A stretch of DNA of 64,000 nucleotides from Polynucleobacter hallstattensis (GCF_018881835.1 NZ_JACVPO010000002.1:682001-746000), one strand, 5' to 3'; shown: positions 9,268 to 19,266, counted from the stretch's first letter. Translations and numbers: made by a program. The notes: generated by a model from the letters alone, not told the origin.

Positions 9268-10944
9268 CTAGACATCGATTGCTGAAGCCGAACCCGCCTG
9301 TTTGCGAAGTTCAAACTTCTGAATCTTGCCAGTAGAAGTCTTGGGTAGCTCACAAAACACAATGGCTCTTGGCACCTTATAACCAGCAAGATGCTGCTTG
9401 CAATGCGCAATGATCTCAGCTGGCGTGACTTCTATTCCCGGCTTAATTTCCAGGAAGGCACAAGGCGTCTCCCCCCACTTAGGGTCTGGCTTTGCGACTA
9501 CTGCTGCAGCCATGACAGCTGGGTGGCGATAAAGAACATCTTCAAGCTCTACAGAGGAGATGTTTTCTCCACCGGAGATGATGATGTCTTTACTACGGTC
9601 CTTCATCTTCACATAGCCATCGGGATTCATCACCGCCAAATCACCCGAATGAAACCAGCCACCCTCAAAAGCCTCTTTGCTTGCCTTCTCATTTTTAAGG
9701 TAGCCCTTCATGGCAATATTACCCTTAAACATAATCTCGCCCATAGTCTCACCATCAGCAGGAACAGGTTCGAGAGTTTCGGGATTCAGAACGGCAATCG
9801 CTTGTTGCAAGTGATAGCGAACACCTTGGCGAGCATTAAGTCGAGCCCTCTCACCAATGTCAAGATCATTCCATTCATCCTGCTTGACGCATACCGCTGC
9901 CGGTCCGTAGGTCTCCGTTAATCCATAGACATGCGTTAAATCAAACCCCAGATTTTCCATCCCTTCAATAATGGATGCAGGAGGTGCAGCGCCAGCGATT
10001 AAGCCCTTTACGCCTACTGGCACACCTTCTTTTAATTCGTCCGGGGCATTAACCAATAGGTTGTGCACAATTGGAGCGGCGCAGTAATGAGTGACACCAT
10101 GATCTTTAATAGCGGCAAATATATGTTGCGCATCCACGCGACGTAAACATACATTAATGCCAGCGCGCGCCGCTACCGTCCATGGAAAGCACCAGCCATT
10201 ACAGTGGAACATTGGGAGCGTCCAGAGGTAGGTAGGGTGTTTACTGATATCCCAGTCCAAAATATTCGAGATGGCATTGATCGCTGCGCCGCGATGGTGA
10301 TAAACCACTCCCTTTGGATTACCGGTAGTGCCTGAGGTGTAGTTCAAACAAATGGCCTGCCATTCGTCTGCAGGGACTTGCCAGTCGAATTGAGGATCGC
10401 CTTCAGATAAAAGCTTTTCATAAGTGAGTTTGCCGAGCTTTTCACCAGGGACATCAAACTCTTTTTCCTCGACATTAATCACTAAAAACTCACGACCGCT
10501 TTCTTTCTTGACTATCTCAAGGGCTTTTTTCATCACCCCCGAAAACTCGGGATCTATGATTACGACTTTTGCTTCACCATGATTAAGCATAAAAGCAATT
10601 GACTCAGGATCAAGACGCGTATTTAAAGCATTCAATACCGCACCAGACATCGGAATTCCGAAATGCACCTCAACCATTGGTGGTGTATTTGGCAGCATGA
10701 CCGCTACCGTATCACCTAAGCCAATGCCATGCTTTTGCAAGGCGCTTGCTAAGCGTCGGCAACGCTCATAAGTCTGACTCCAGGTCTGACGTAATTTGCC
10801 GTGAATGATTGCCAAGCGATCTGGATACACTTCGGCAGTTCGCTCAAGAAATAATAACGGGGTAATCGGAGTGAAGTTTGCAGGATTACGTTCTAAACCC
10901 TGCTCAAAAATATTAGCCATGCGTTCCCTGGAATCTAACTTCAA
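9268..10944 (-). CDS. Acyl-CoA synthetase (AMP-forming), DmdB/AlkK-like
   Basis: The 558-residue protein is an ANL-superfamily ligase: P-loop YTSGTTGNPKGVVYHHRGA, the adenylate-binding YGLTETYGPA, GWFHSGDLAVMNPDGY and a C-terminal PKTSTGKIQKFELR with the catalytic lysine. It activates a carboxylic acid to its CoA thioester. Length and motif style suit medium-chain or methylmercaptopropionate ligases. The likely start is the Met of MANIFEQGL, eight residues inside the longest frame (about 10920). It begins one base after the HDAC-like gene and precedes etfB. Confidence 0.9.
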   Translation of the reverse strand: MKLDSRERMANIFEQGLERNPANFTPITPLLFLERTAEVYPDRLAIIHGKLRQTWSQTYERCRRLASALQKHGIGLGDTVAVMLPNTPPMVEVHFGIPMSGAVLNALNTRLDPESIAFMLNHGEAKVVIIDPEFSGVMKKALEIVKKESGREFLVINVEEKEFDVPGEKLGKLTYEKLLSEGDPQFDWQVPADEWQAICLNYTSGTTGNPKGVVYHHRGAAINAISNILDWDISKHPTYLWTLPMFHCNGWCFPWTVAARAGINVCLRRVDAQHIFAAIKDHGVTHYCAAPIVHNLLVNAPDELKEGVPVGVKGLIAGAAPPASIIEGMENLGFDLTHVYGLTETYGPAAVCVKQDEWNDLDIGERARLNARQGVRYHLQQAIAVLNPETLEPVPADGETMGEIMFKGNIAMKGYLKNEKASKEAFEGGWFHSGDLAVMNPDGYVKMKDRSKDIIISGGENISSVELEDVLYRHPAVMAAAVVAKPDPKWGETPCAFLEIKPGIEVTPAEIIAHCKQHLAGYKVPRAIVFCELPKTSTGKIQKFELRKQAGSASAIDV

Positions 10945-11865
10945 TTAAATATCAGCAAGTGCTTTGACGTGCGCAACCACGCTACGACCCAAAGCAGAAA
11001 GGTTGTAACCACCCTCTAGGCAGCTGACGATACGGCCTTGGGCGTATTGGTTGGCGACGCCTTTTAACTGCTTAGTAATCCAAGCATAATCATCTTCTAC
11101 TAAACCCATCTGACCCAAGTCATCTTCACGGTGAGCATCAAAACCCGCAGAAATAATGATGAGCTCAGGTTCAAAATCCCGAAGACGTGGTAGCCATTGC
11201 TCTTCCACTATTGAGCGCACCACATCACCACGCGTAGATGCTGGAAGCGGTACATTCACCATGTTGCTTGCTCTATCTAAGCCGCTGTAGGGATAAAACG
11301 GATGCTGGAAGAAACTACACATAAGTACATTAGGATCATTAAAAAAAGCCGCTTCTGTCCCATTACCGTGATGCACATCAAAATCGATGATGGCCACCCG
11401 TTCAATGTCATATGTTTCCATTGCATATCGCGCTGCTACGGCAACGTTATCAAAAACACAAAATCCCATTGAGCGGGTTGGCTCTGCATGATGTCCCGGA
11501 GGTCGAACCGCACAAAACACATTTTCCACCTCACCCTTCATCACCGCATCAACACCCGCAATAGCGGCGCCGGCTGCACGTAGCGCAGCGCTCCAAGTAT
11601 GGGGGTTCATAATGGTGTCACCATCAAGCATGAAGTAACCGCTCGCTGGTGAGCGCTCTTTAACAAAGGCAATGTGATCTGGGGTATGAACCAACTCTAG
11701 CTGCTCTTCAGTTGCCAAGGGGGCATCTAGATGCTGCAGAAAGCGATCGATGCCACTCCGAATTAACTGATCATTGATTGCCTGAATGCGCTCCGGACAC
11801 TCGGGATGATGGCTACCCATCTCATGTTTTAGAAAATCGGGGTGAGTTATGTATCCTGTTGTCAT
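10945..11865 (-). CDS. Histone deacetylase-family (AcuC/acetylpolyamine amidohydrolase-like) protein
   Basis: The 306-residue protein has the zinc hydrolase signatures VRPPGHHAEPTRSMGFCVFDN (paired active-site histidines), IIDFDVHHGNGTEAAFF (metal ligands) and ISAGFDAHREDDLG. Bacterial members remove acetyl groups from lysine or polyamines. It is the first gene of the reverse-strand acyl-CoA block, directly abutting the ligase gene. Lysine acetylation commonly inactivates acyl-CoA synthetases, so a role in switching that enzyme on is plausible but inferred. An 84-bp divergent spacer separates it from mltB. Confidence 0.9.
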   Translation of the reverse strand: MTTGYITHPDFLKHEMGSHHPECPERIQAINDQLIRSGIDRFLQHLDAPLATEEQLELVHTPDHIAFVKERSPASGYFMLDGDTIMNPHTWSAALRAAGAAIAGVDAVMKGEVENVFCAVRPPGHHAEPTRSMGFCVFDNVAVAARYAMETYDIERVAIIDFDVHHGNGTEAAFFNDPNVLMCSFFQHPFYPYSGLDRASNMVNVPLPASTRGDVVRSIVEEQWLPRLRDFEPELIIISAGFDAHREDDLGQMGLVEDDYAWITKQLKGVANQYAQGRIVSCLEGGYNLSALGRSVVAHVKALADI

Positions 11866-11948
11866 TACTAGAAATCCTCAATAGCAAAACTGTAGTTTTT
11901 ACAATCTAATTAAACCTGCCAACTCTTCAAAAATCCATCCTCATATCC

Positions 11949-13217
11949 ATGAATTTTCGTGTTTCCTATCTTGCTTCAACACTGTTAGTAGTGCTACTAC
12001 TTGGCGCCTGCACTAGCGCCCCTATTCAGCAAGCTAGTCCTACAGAAGCTATCGTAAACCAGTCTGAGGATGCGGCAACAGAAGCCCGTTTTAGCGAAAA
12101 CCTGAATCAGTTAATCGTTCATATTGCCCAAAGCCAGGGAATTCCTCAAGCCAGCCTTGAATCAGGCTTCATAGATGCTAAAACAATTCCGTCCATACGC
12201 AAATTGGTATTACCCCCGTCGGGCAACTTCAAAAAGAATTGGGTGGCCTATCGCAAGCGCTTTATTGAGCCAGTTCGCCTGAAGGCTGGCAAGGCTTTTT
12301 GGGAGCAAAATCAAGCATTCCTGAGTCAAGTTGAGCAAGAAACTGGCGTTCCATCTGAAGTTATTGTGTCCATTATTGGAATTGAAACCATCTATGGCCG
12401 TCAAACTGGAAATTTTCGAGTCAAGGATGTACTTTCTACGCTAGCCTTCAGCTATCCCGACACCCCCAATAAGGCGAGTAGAGGGCAACTATTTAAAGAT
12501 CAGCTTCAAGAACTCATCCTCATGTGCTGGACTGAGAGCGGTGGAAGCCTCCCTGCGATGAATGGCAGCCAAGGGTTGAACTCGGCACGTTTTAATGCCT
12601 GCCTTAACCAAAACAGCTCCTATGCAGGTGCCATTGGTTTACCGCAATTTATGCCTGGCAGTATCCGTAACTTTGCAGTGGATGGAGATGGAGATGGACG
12701 CATTGACCTTAAGCAAAGTCCCAAAGACGCCATTGCCAGCGTTGCCAACTTTATGAAAAAGCATGGCTGGCAGCCCGGTATGCCGATCTATTTCCCTATA
12801 CAAGAAGCAGCGATCGGCGATGCAAGACTCCTGGCTGATGGTGAGCCTCAACTGAAATACACTATTCAAGAACTCATCACAAAAGGCATTCTCACCAATG
12901 AGCAAGGTGACCTTCAGTCTGGTGGTGTTGAGCCACAAAGCAAGGCTCTCATTGTTGACCTTCCTTATCCCGATAAAGATGATAACGATCAGGTGCGCTA
13001 TGTGGTTGGCTTAAATAATTTCCTGACGATTGTGCAATACAACCGCAGTTACTTTTATGCACAGAGTGTTGCAGAGTTTGCAGAGGCCTTGGGTTACAAG
13101 AATCAAAGTGTAGTGCCGGTCAGAACACCTAAAGCAAAGTCTGAAGCAAAGGGGAGTGAATCAGCTAAATCGAAGTCCAAGAAAACTGCCAATAAGAAAA
13201 AGCAGAAGCAGACTTAA
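11949..13217 (+). CDS. mltB: Membrane-bound lytic murein transglycosylase B
   Basis: The 422-residue protein carries a lipobox (L18-G-A-C21), so it is an outer-membrane lipoprotein. The SLT-2 domain shows VSIIGIETIYGRQTG with the catalytic Glu, AIGLPQFMPGSI and the calcium-binding-like DGDGDGRIDL loop. It cleaves the MurNAc-GlcNAc bond forming 1,6-anhydromuropeptides. The C-terminus ends in a Lys/Ser-rich tail (about 395-422). It is divergent from the HDAC-like gene and converges on cysM. Confidence 0.93.
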   Translation: MNFRVSYLASTLLVVLLLGACTSAPIQQASPTEAIVNQSEDAATEARFSENLNQLIVHIAQSQGIPQASLESGFIDAKTIPSIRKLVLPPSGNFKKNWVAYRKRFIEPVRLKAGKAFWEQNQAFLSQVEQETGVPSEVIVSIIGIETIYGRQTGNFRVKDVLSTLAFSYPDTPNKASRGQLFKDQLQELILMCWTESGGSLPAMNGSQGLNSARFNACLNQNSSYAGAIGLPQFMPGSIRNFAVDGDGDGRIDLKQSPKDAIASVANFMKKHGWQPGMPIYFPIQEAAIGDARLLADGEPQLKYTIQELITKGILTNEQGDLQSGGVEPQSKALIVDLPYPDKDDNDQVRYVVGLNNFLTIVQYNRSYFYAQSVAEFAEALGYKNQSVVPVRTPKAKSEAKGSESAKSKSKKTANKKKQKQT

Positions 13218-13235
13218 TGCTGAAGTTTAAATGTC

Positions 13236-14147
13236 TTACGCTGGAAAAACCCCAGTAGATAGATAGCGATCACCACGGTCGCAAACGATAAAGACAATCG
13301 TAGCGTTTTCAACCTGGCGAGCAATTCGCAAGGCAACCACTAAAGCACCGCCAGCAGAAATGCCGCAGAAGATACCCTCTTCAGCCGCAAGTCGACGAGC
13401 CATCTCTTCAGCATCTGCTTGGCTTACATACTCAATACGATCAACCTTATCGCCCTGGTAAATCTTAGGCAGGTACTCTGGAGCCCATTTACGAATACCT
13501 GGAATCTGCGAACCCTCTTCGGGTTGAGCGCCAATAATCTGGATATTGGGATTCATGGTTTTTAAATAAGTAGAGACTCCGGTAATGGTTCCAGTAGTGC
13601 CCATCGATGAAACGAAGTGCGTCACATGGCCATCGGTATCGCGCCAGATTTCTGGTCCAGTTGTTTCGATATGAGCACGTGGATTATCCAGATTCGCAAA
13701 TTGATCCAATAATCTGCCACGGCCTTCCTTCTGCAATTGTGATGCATAGTCACGCGCAAATTCCATGCCACCAGAAGCTGCTGTCAGAATGAGTTCTGCT
13801 CCATAGGCAGCCATACTTTGACGGCGTTCAATGCTCTGGTTTTCAGGCATTACCAAGACCATCTTGTAGCCCAACATTGCGGCAGTCATCGCTAAAGCAA
13901 TCCCAGTGTTGCCGCTGGTAGCTTCAATCAGAGTATCGCCAGGTTTAATTTCGCCACGCTCTTGTGCACGTAGGATCATCGACAGCGCAGGTCGGTCTTT
14001 TACCGACCCCGCTGGATTATTACCCTCCAACTTTCCTAAGATCAGATTATTTTTGGAATCGTTTTCAGCACCCGGAATGCGTTGCAAACGAACCAGGGGT
14101 GTATTCCCCACGGTCTGTGAAATAGTTAAGTAAGAAGGTGTGTTCAT
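13236..14147 (-). CDS. cysM: Cysteine synthase B (O-acetylserine sulfhydrylase)
   Basis: The 303-residue PLP enzyme has the Schiff-base lysine in GNNPAGSVKDRPAL (K50), the phosphate-binding loop VSSMGTTGTITG and TSGNTGIALA for the substrate carboxylate. It makes cysteine from O-acetylserine and sulfide or thiosulfate. Length and motifs fit CysM rather than CysK, which is longer. It is transcribed toward mltB. Confidence 0.94.
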   Translation of the reverse strand: MNTPSYLTISQTVGNTPLVRLQRIPGAENDSKNNLILGKLEGNNPAGSVKDRPALSMILRAQERGEIKPGDTLIEATSGNTGIALAMTAAMLGYKMVLVMPENQSIERRQSMAAYGAELILTAASGGMEFARDYASQLQKEGRGRLLDQFANLDNPRAHIETTGPEIWRDTDGHVTHFVSSMGTTGTITGVSTYLKTMNPNIQIIGAQPEEGSQIPGIRKWAPEYLPKIYQGDKVDRIEYVSQADAEEMARRLAAEEGIFCGISAGGALVVALRIARQVENATIVFIVCDRGDRYLSTGVFPA

Positions 14148-14188
14148 GAAACCATTTTAGCCATAAGCCAGGCTAGACGTAAAAGGGT

Positions 14189-14584
14189 TTAATTTCGGCG
14201 ATTTGGCGTCGCACGCTCTGGATTAGAGCGAGAGTTGCCTTGATTGCGCGAACCGCGTCTACTAGTGCCGGAACCCTCCTTGGTGGTCCGACCGTTCGGC
14301 TCACGAAAAGAACTTGGCGCCTCAATAGTTAAGCCGTTATCCACCATTTTTTCCACAGATTTCATACCAATACCTCGAACCCGTTTTTGCAGGTCATTGG
14401 CATCCTGAAAATGCCCTCCATCTAAACGTTCGGCAATGATTGTTTTTGCCTTAGATGGTCCAATTCCTTTGATACTTTCTAATTCAGACTGGGTTGCCGT
14501 ATTGACATTGATTGGTGAGGCGGCAGCTAAACCTGAGACAGCTACAAATACTGAAAATACTAAAGACTTTAATAATTGATTCAT
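14189..14584 (-). CDS. ComEA-like helix-hairpin-helix exported protein
   Basis: The 131-residue protein has a signal peptide (residues 1-23) and one HhH domain (SPINVNTATQSELESIKGIGPSKAKTI and QKRVRGIGMKSVEKMVDNGL). The tail is basic and rich in Arg, Ser and Asn. In competence systems ComEA binds incoming DNA in the periplasm. No other competence genes are adjacent, so uptake is suggested by family only. It lies 41 bp upstream of cysM on the same strand. Confidence 0.8.
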   Translation of the reverse strand: MNQLLKSLVFSVFVAVSGLAAASPINVNTATQSELESIKGIGPSKAKTIIAERLDGGHFQDANDLQKRVRGIGMKSVEKMVDNGLTIEAPSSFREPNGRTTKEGSGTSRRGSRNQGNSRSNPERATPNRRN

Positions 14585-14707
14585 TTAATCTCCATCAGTT
14601 AACAAAAAATCCACCTACACAAAGTGCAAGTGGATTAGATATAACGAATGAGGCTTTCGACTGTTGACCAAATTACGCGGAGGACAACTAAATCAGGAAA
14701 TACTTAC

Positions 14708-15499
14708 TTAACCAATGATGCCCTTTAGGCCAGTATAAATCGATACAGCAGTGGTCCCAAGCGCAACAATAGTTCCACCGTATTCCTGTAACTTCTTCAT
14801 CAGACCATGCAAACTCGATGGCGAAATTTGCCCCTCACCCAGGCCTGTAACAACCGCTTTAAGAAAGGGATTGATCGATGCTTTTCGTAAATGTCTTTGT
14901 TTGCTCGCGTAAGCGACCCCACCGAGAAGCATCCCTGTTAAGAAACTAAAGGCGATACTTGCGGAATACTCCAAAACCTCCCGCCATTCAAATGTATTTT
15001 GAGGCCAAATTGGAGACCCATCCACTAAAGAAGTCATCCAGCTCATGCCAATGACAGAAGCAATTGCTAAAAATACTACTCCCATAAACCAGGGAAATAA
15101 TTTGCGAGTGGCGCTTTTAAATAAGAAATATCCAAAAGGTAAAGGCAGGATGATCGAGATCAATCTTAAGTACAGGGGCTTAGTGTCGTAAACAATTGAG
15201 ATCAATCCATGTGCAGCCAATAGGAGTGCAAGAGGAATGCCGATATATATAACAATGTCCAGCATCGATAATGCAAGGCCTCTTGGCTCAACCTGTTGTT
15301 GCACTTGTTCATCTAACAATAATTGCAATTCTGCAATGCGATGCTCATAGGCATCTTGATTCGGAATCTCCTCAAGGCGTCTCTCGAGCTCTGCTACCTT
15401 GGCCATCATGGGCTTGAACAGATAAAGATCACGAGTACAGACCTTACAGACTGATGCCTCTTCAGCAACTTCAGAGAGGCAGTATGGGCAATTCATCAT
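14708..15499 (-). CDS. Zinc-ribbon multispan membrane protein
   Basis: The 263-residue protein starts with a four-cysteine zinc ribbon (C4, C7, C18, C21), followed by a short coiled-coil (about 34-66) and four hydrophobic segments between about residues 80 and 200. The last 60 residues are soluble with one further hydrophobic stretch. No enzymatic motif is seen. Its start overlaps the stop of the preceding Ig-like protein by 4 bp, and both follow the CHAT gene, so the three genes probably work together in the envelope. Function is unknown. Confidence 0.65.
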   Translation of the reverse strand: MMNCPYCLSEVAEEASVCKVCTRDLYLFKPMMAKVAELERRLEEIPNQDAYEHRIAELQLLLDEQVQQQVEPRGLALSMLDIVIYIGIPLALLLAAHGLISIVYDTKPLYLRLISIILPLPFGYFLFKSATRKLFPWFMGVVFLAIASVIGMSWMTSLVDGSPIWPQNTFEWREVLEYSASIAFSFLTGMLLGGVAYASKQRHLRKASINPFLKAVVTGLGEGQISPSSLHGLMKKLQEYGGTIVALGTTAVSIYTGLKGIIG

Positions 15500-15936
15500 T
15501 TAACGACTAGAGTGAAAACGGTATTTGTCTCTCGACCATCAGTATCTTTTACCGTTACGCGGATCATGTGAGAGCCGGAAGGTACATCTGCTTTTGAAAA
15601 ATCAATACCCGATGCGCTAATAGAATTTTTTAATCTTGGCGTTAAATCCACAAAGGGGGATTTCATATAAACGACCTTGACTGAAGATGGATCAATCTTG
15701 CCTTCACCGCGCGCTTCAAAGTTGACCTTGAAATCAAGTGGCGAGCTAATTGGAGTATCAGCCTCCGGAGAAACTAGCTTCACTGATGGACCCCGTGAAA
15801 TCCCACGCGTAGCCAACGCTCCAGACGCTGCTGGTAAAGCAGCCTCTTTTGCACTAATTAAAGGTGCTGCACTGACCCATGAAGTTGCGATCATGAGACT
15901 AGTTAAAAATAAGATTTGAGTAAGCTTCATCATCAT
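15496..15936 (-). CDS. Small exported Ig-like domain protein
   Basis: The 146-residue product has a signal peptide cleaved near AAP (residues 22-26). The mature part contains a beta-rich domain with SPEADTPISSPLDFKVNF and an end segment (GSHMIRVTVKDTDGRETNTVFTLVVK split by a short loop) like Ig or cadherin-type folds. It is 45 bp downstream of the CHAT gene and overlaps the zinc-ribbon membrane gene by 4 bp. I do not recognise a family with a known function. Confidence 0.6.
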   Translation of the reverse strand: MMMKLTQILFLTSLMIATSWVSAAPLISAKEAALPAASGALATRGISRGPSVKLVSPEADTPISSPLDFKVNFEARGEGKIDPSSVKVVYMKSPFVDLTPRLKNSISASGIDFSKADVPSGSHMIRVTVKDTDGRETNTVFTLVVK

Positions 15937-15981
15937 TCCAAAATAAAAAAATTAGTTAAAAGTGATTTGATGGATATTAAA

Positions 15982-18900
15982 TCAATCCCCAACCACTGCG
16001 AAAGGTGCCCAAAATAAGGGGTGCGCATAAGAGTATTTCATCGTATTACCCTCTTTCATACCGCCTTGGTCGACTTGATTAAGCATTGCTTGTCGCAAAG
16101 CTTCTGATTTTGTAAGCCCTTGGTTTTGCTGCTGACGTTTAAATAAGTCTGTCATCAACTGGCGGGAGGCTAGTGAATCTACAGGCCAATTAGAAACCAA
16201 CAAAGCTTTAGCCCCAGCAAAAAAGAATGCTCTACCCAGGCCGGATACCGCTTCAGATCCCGATCCCTCACCGGCAGCTGTATTACATGCTGACAACACC
16301 ACCCAATCGGCATCTAACTTAAGGGCAAGAACCTTATCCATAGTTAGTAAACCATCATCTTGGTCTCCTGTCACTTCGGGAGATGACAAGGCAAGCGCTG
16401 GCTGAGTGAGCCCATTAAGCTCTCCGGGTACCAAGCCATGGGTTGAAAACATAACTACCTTACGGTCAGATAAGTCCATGGAGGTTACCTGCTTTACGCT
16501 AGCCTGCTTATGTAAAAAGATATCGCCTGGTTGGGCCCCAACCACTTTTCCAATTTCCTCAATCTCCAAGCTGGTGTCAGGTAAACGCGGAAGTAACGCT
16601 AACTCTGCAGAACTTACACCCATAGTCTTTGGCGCACTTCTCAATTTCAAAGGTATTCCTCGTGTAGCCAACTGCGTGCTAATACTTTTTTGGGCACTTT
16701 TTTCTTGAGCGCCGCTAAAGTAAGGATCGCCGAAACCAATAAAATTCTTTCGATTAGGATTACCCTCTGGCAGACTACGGAGTGCCGTTAATGCCGTTAC
16801 AGAGGGTACCTGAGCCACTGCAATATCTCTTGTAAGCCATGGGACAGATTTATATCCAGCAAATGCAATCGCCCCACCCTTAGAGGGCTGAGTGGTGGGT
16901 TGAGTTACCAATAGCGATATTGGTAACTGGCCAAGCTCGGCATGAGGCACAACCAACATGACTTTTTTGCCCTTGAAGCCTGGCTCCACCGGAGCCAGAA
17001 TCTCTTGATAAAGTTTGTAAGCCAATGCGACATCAAAAGGAGGAATCTCGTCGATTGTTGATACACCAGGGTCAAGGGCCTTACGCAGTTGAGCGACTTG
17101 TTTTGCCATTTGCTTTCGACCAATCGCCAATTGGGAAAATTGTGGGGCTCCTTGTTTACTTATTGCCCACACATACCCAACATTTTCCGCAAAATACCAA
17201 GAGACTAGAACTTCATCAGATTTTAAAAGGCGTTGAGTCCGCTCAATTGATGCAGGCTTTGGCTCAACTAGCTCGGCATATTCAGGAAATTTTTTCTCGA
17301 TTTCTTTTTTAAGGGATTCGCGCTGAGATTTAAACACTTCAATATCGGTACGAATTTTTGCTTGCACTGCAGGTAACTGTTGGTCTGGCGAAGCTGAGCG
17401 CAGTCCAGTCAATAGCTCTGAGAGTGTATTAATTCGTCTTTGTAAATCCTGCTCCTGCCTTGCAAGGCTTGCTAGCTGAGGGTCTTTAATGCTAGCTCGA
17501 GCAGCACTGGCGGTAAGCGCCCTCTGAACTCCACTACCCCTTGCAATGTCGGCAATCTGGAAAGCCTGTGCCGCAGCTAATGGAGCTTGACCAGGGTCAG
17601 TTTTAGCAGTGTATGCTAAAGACGCCAAGTAACTCTCCAAAAGAAATGTCATTCGTTGTTGCTGCTTAATGCTCGTTGTGTCATTCTCAGCATCGTTTCG
17701 CGCTTGATCAATCAAGATGGGAATGGATGTCTTATAAGCAGAATCTGCCTCTATCCATTTATTTTCGGCCTGCAAACTTGCAGCTTCAAATGCCTTTAAC
17801 ATTGCTAAGCGTGGTGAATTTTTATCAGAGGATGTCTCAAGCTTTTTAAGCATCTCGCTGGTCATTTCGAGGGCTTGACTAGACTTCCCGGTCTTGAGCA
17901 TTGCCAATACCCAATCCAAGTCCCCAAACCGATAACTTTTTGCCATCTCAGGGTCAGATTTAATTGCAGAAGCCATTTCTTCAAAAACTTGATTTGCCTC
18001 TGCATACTTACCATCTGCTACTAAAGCAGTGCCCAGCGATCTCTGCGTTGAAGCAAGTGTACTGTTTGCACCTGATGCTCCAGCTGCCTTAATAGTAGTT
18101 AATGCAGCCCTTGATAAAAGAACGGCTTCAGCATACCTTCCCTGCTCATTCACAATGACAGCAAGACTTCTAAGACCGCGCGCCACCTCAATTGAATTAG
18201 AGCCAAAGCTTGAAAGAGAAAGAGTAATAGATTTTCGAGCGTAGAACTCAGCATCAACTAATTTTCGCTGTCTCAACAAGACATTAGCTAAATTTAACTC
18301 TCTATTTGAAATTTGAGTTACATAAACTCGGGGGTTATTTGATGAATCAGCAGTAGATCGAGTTTCCTCTCCCACTACATCCACTTTATTGGCACTATTC
18401 TTTACTTTCTCATACTGAGTCTCCAGCAAATGAAGTGTTTTTCTCAGCGATCTCTCACTCTCTAGCCATTGGCCTTGCCCGGAAAAGTAGATACCACGAG
18501 CACTCTCGTATCCAGACTCCCAGAATGGTCCATTTGTAGAATAACCGCGTGATCTTCTTAAAATATTTAGAGAGCTCTCTGTTGCATCAAGAGATTTTTT
18601 CGCAGCTTCAAAATTTCCGGAGTTAACGTAATATGTAGTCAATAGCCTTCCCATAGTCACTTGGATGCCAATTGAATTCGGAACAGAAGATAACTGATAG
18701 GCTTGAGCTTTTTGAATTTGAGCTATGGCTGTAGACTGCTTCCCAACAGAATTTTCAAGCGTGCTTAAATTAATTAAATCACTCAGATGCATTCTTGGGT
18801 TGGTAGAAGGGTACTTATTGACTGCTATATCCATAGCTTTTAATGCTTCAACTGTATTACCAAGATCTTCGAATGCTGCTGCACGCCTTGTATAAAAATG

Positions 18901-19152
18901 ATTCAATACTTCGTTGTCCTGCGATGAAGGCGATGGTGTTGCTACTACTTTTTTTGCACGCTCAACTATCTCTAAATCTGGCTTAGTTTGCTCTACTAAC
19001 TTGAGAATATCTTTAATATCTCTTGGTGGTGCCTTGATATTTTGTACATCAACGTCAAGCTCATCCTTATTAGGCACAGGAAAAGCTATGGATGGCACCA
19101 ATAAAATACCTGCAAATAGAATAAGTGCGGAAAAAAATGAGAGTTTACGCAT
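15982..19152 (-). CDS. Exported TPR-CHAT (caspase-like) protein
   Basis: This 1056-residue protein begins with a signal peptide (about 1-25). TPR-type helical repeats fill roughly residues 40-550. A coiled-coil (about 560-640) precedes a C-terminal CHAT domain with the caspase-like dyad: His905 in FSTHGLVPG and Cys956 in VLSACNTAAGEGSG, followed by GLGRAFFFAGAKALLVSNWPVDS. Known CHAT proteins are clan CD cysteine proteases, some of them defence or death effectors, but the signal peptide places this one outside the cytoplasm. The downstream partners are an Ig-like exported protein and a zinc-ribbon membrane protein. Substrate is unknown. Confidence 0.85.
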   Translation of the reverse strand: MRKLSFFSALILFAGILLVPSIAFPVPNKDELDVDVQNIKAPPRDIKDILKLVEQTKPDLEIVERAKKVVATPSPSSQDNEVLNHFYTRRAAAFEDLGNTVEALKAMDIAVNKYPSTNPRMHLSDLINLSTLENSVGKQSTAIAQIQKAQAYQLSSVPNSIGIQVTMGRLLTTYYVNSGNFEAAKKSLDATESSLNILRRSRGYSTNGPFWESGYESARGIYFSGQGQWLESERSLRKTLHLLETQYEKVKNSANKVDVVGEETRSTADSSNNPRVYVTQISNRELNLANVLLRQRKLVDAEFYARKSITLSLSSFGSNSIEVARGLRSLAVIVNEQGRYAEAVLLSRAALTTIKAAGASGANSTLASTQRSLGTALVADGKYAEANQVFEEMASAIKSDPEMAKSYRFGDLDWVLAMLKTGKSSQALEMTSEMLKKLETSSDKNSPRLAMLKAFEAASLQAENKWIEADSAYKTSIPILIDQARNDAENDTTSIKQQQRMTFLLESYLASLAYTAKTDPGQAPLAAAQAFQIADIARGSGVQRALTASAARASIKDPQLASLARQEQDLQRRINTLSELLTGLRSASPDQQLPAVQAKIRTDIEVFKSQRESLKKEIEKKFPEYAELVEPKPASIERTQRLLKSDEVLVSWYFAENVGYVWAISKQGAPQFSQLAIGRKQMAKQVAQLRKALDPGVSTIDEIPPFDVALAYKLYQEILAPVEPGFKGKKVMLVVPHAELGQLPISLLVTQPTTQPSKGGAIAFAGYKSVPWLTRDIAVAQVPSVTALTALRSLPEGNPNRKNFIGFGDPYFSGAQEKSAQKSISTQLATRGIPLKLRSAPKTMGVSSAELALLPRLPDTSLEIEEIGKVVGAQPGDIFLHKQASVKQVTSMDLSDRKVVMFSTHGLVPGELNGLTQPALALSSPEVTGDQDDGLLTMDKVLALKLDADWVVLSACNTAAGEGSGSEAVSGLGRAFFFAGAKALLVSNWPVDSLASRQLMTDLFKRQQQNQGLTKSEALRQAMLNQVDQGGMKEGNTMKYSYAHPLFWAPFAVVGD

Positions 19153-19266
19153 AGGAACTATCTTAGTTTTTATAAGTAATATGGTAGCTCAAAAACTTAA
19201 GGAGAAGATGTGCTCTCAGCTTGGTAGTTAGACTTAAGGACTACAAAATAAGTCTTTATTTCTTGA

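Noticed and set aside
9391..9921. 176-residue open frame antisense to the acyl-CoA synthetase gene
   Set aside because: It lies wholly within a well supported gene on the other strand, has no recognisable motif and no operon context.
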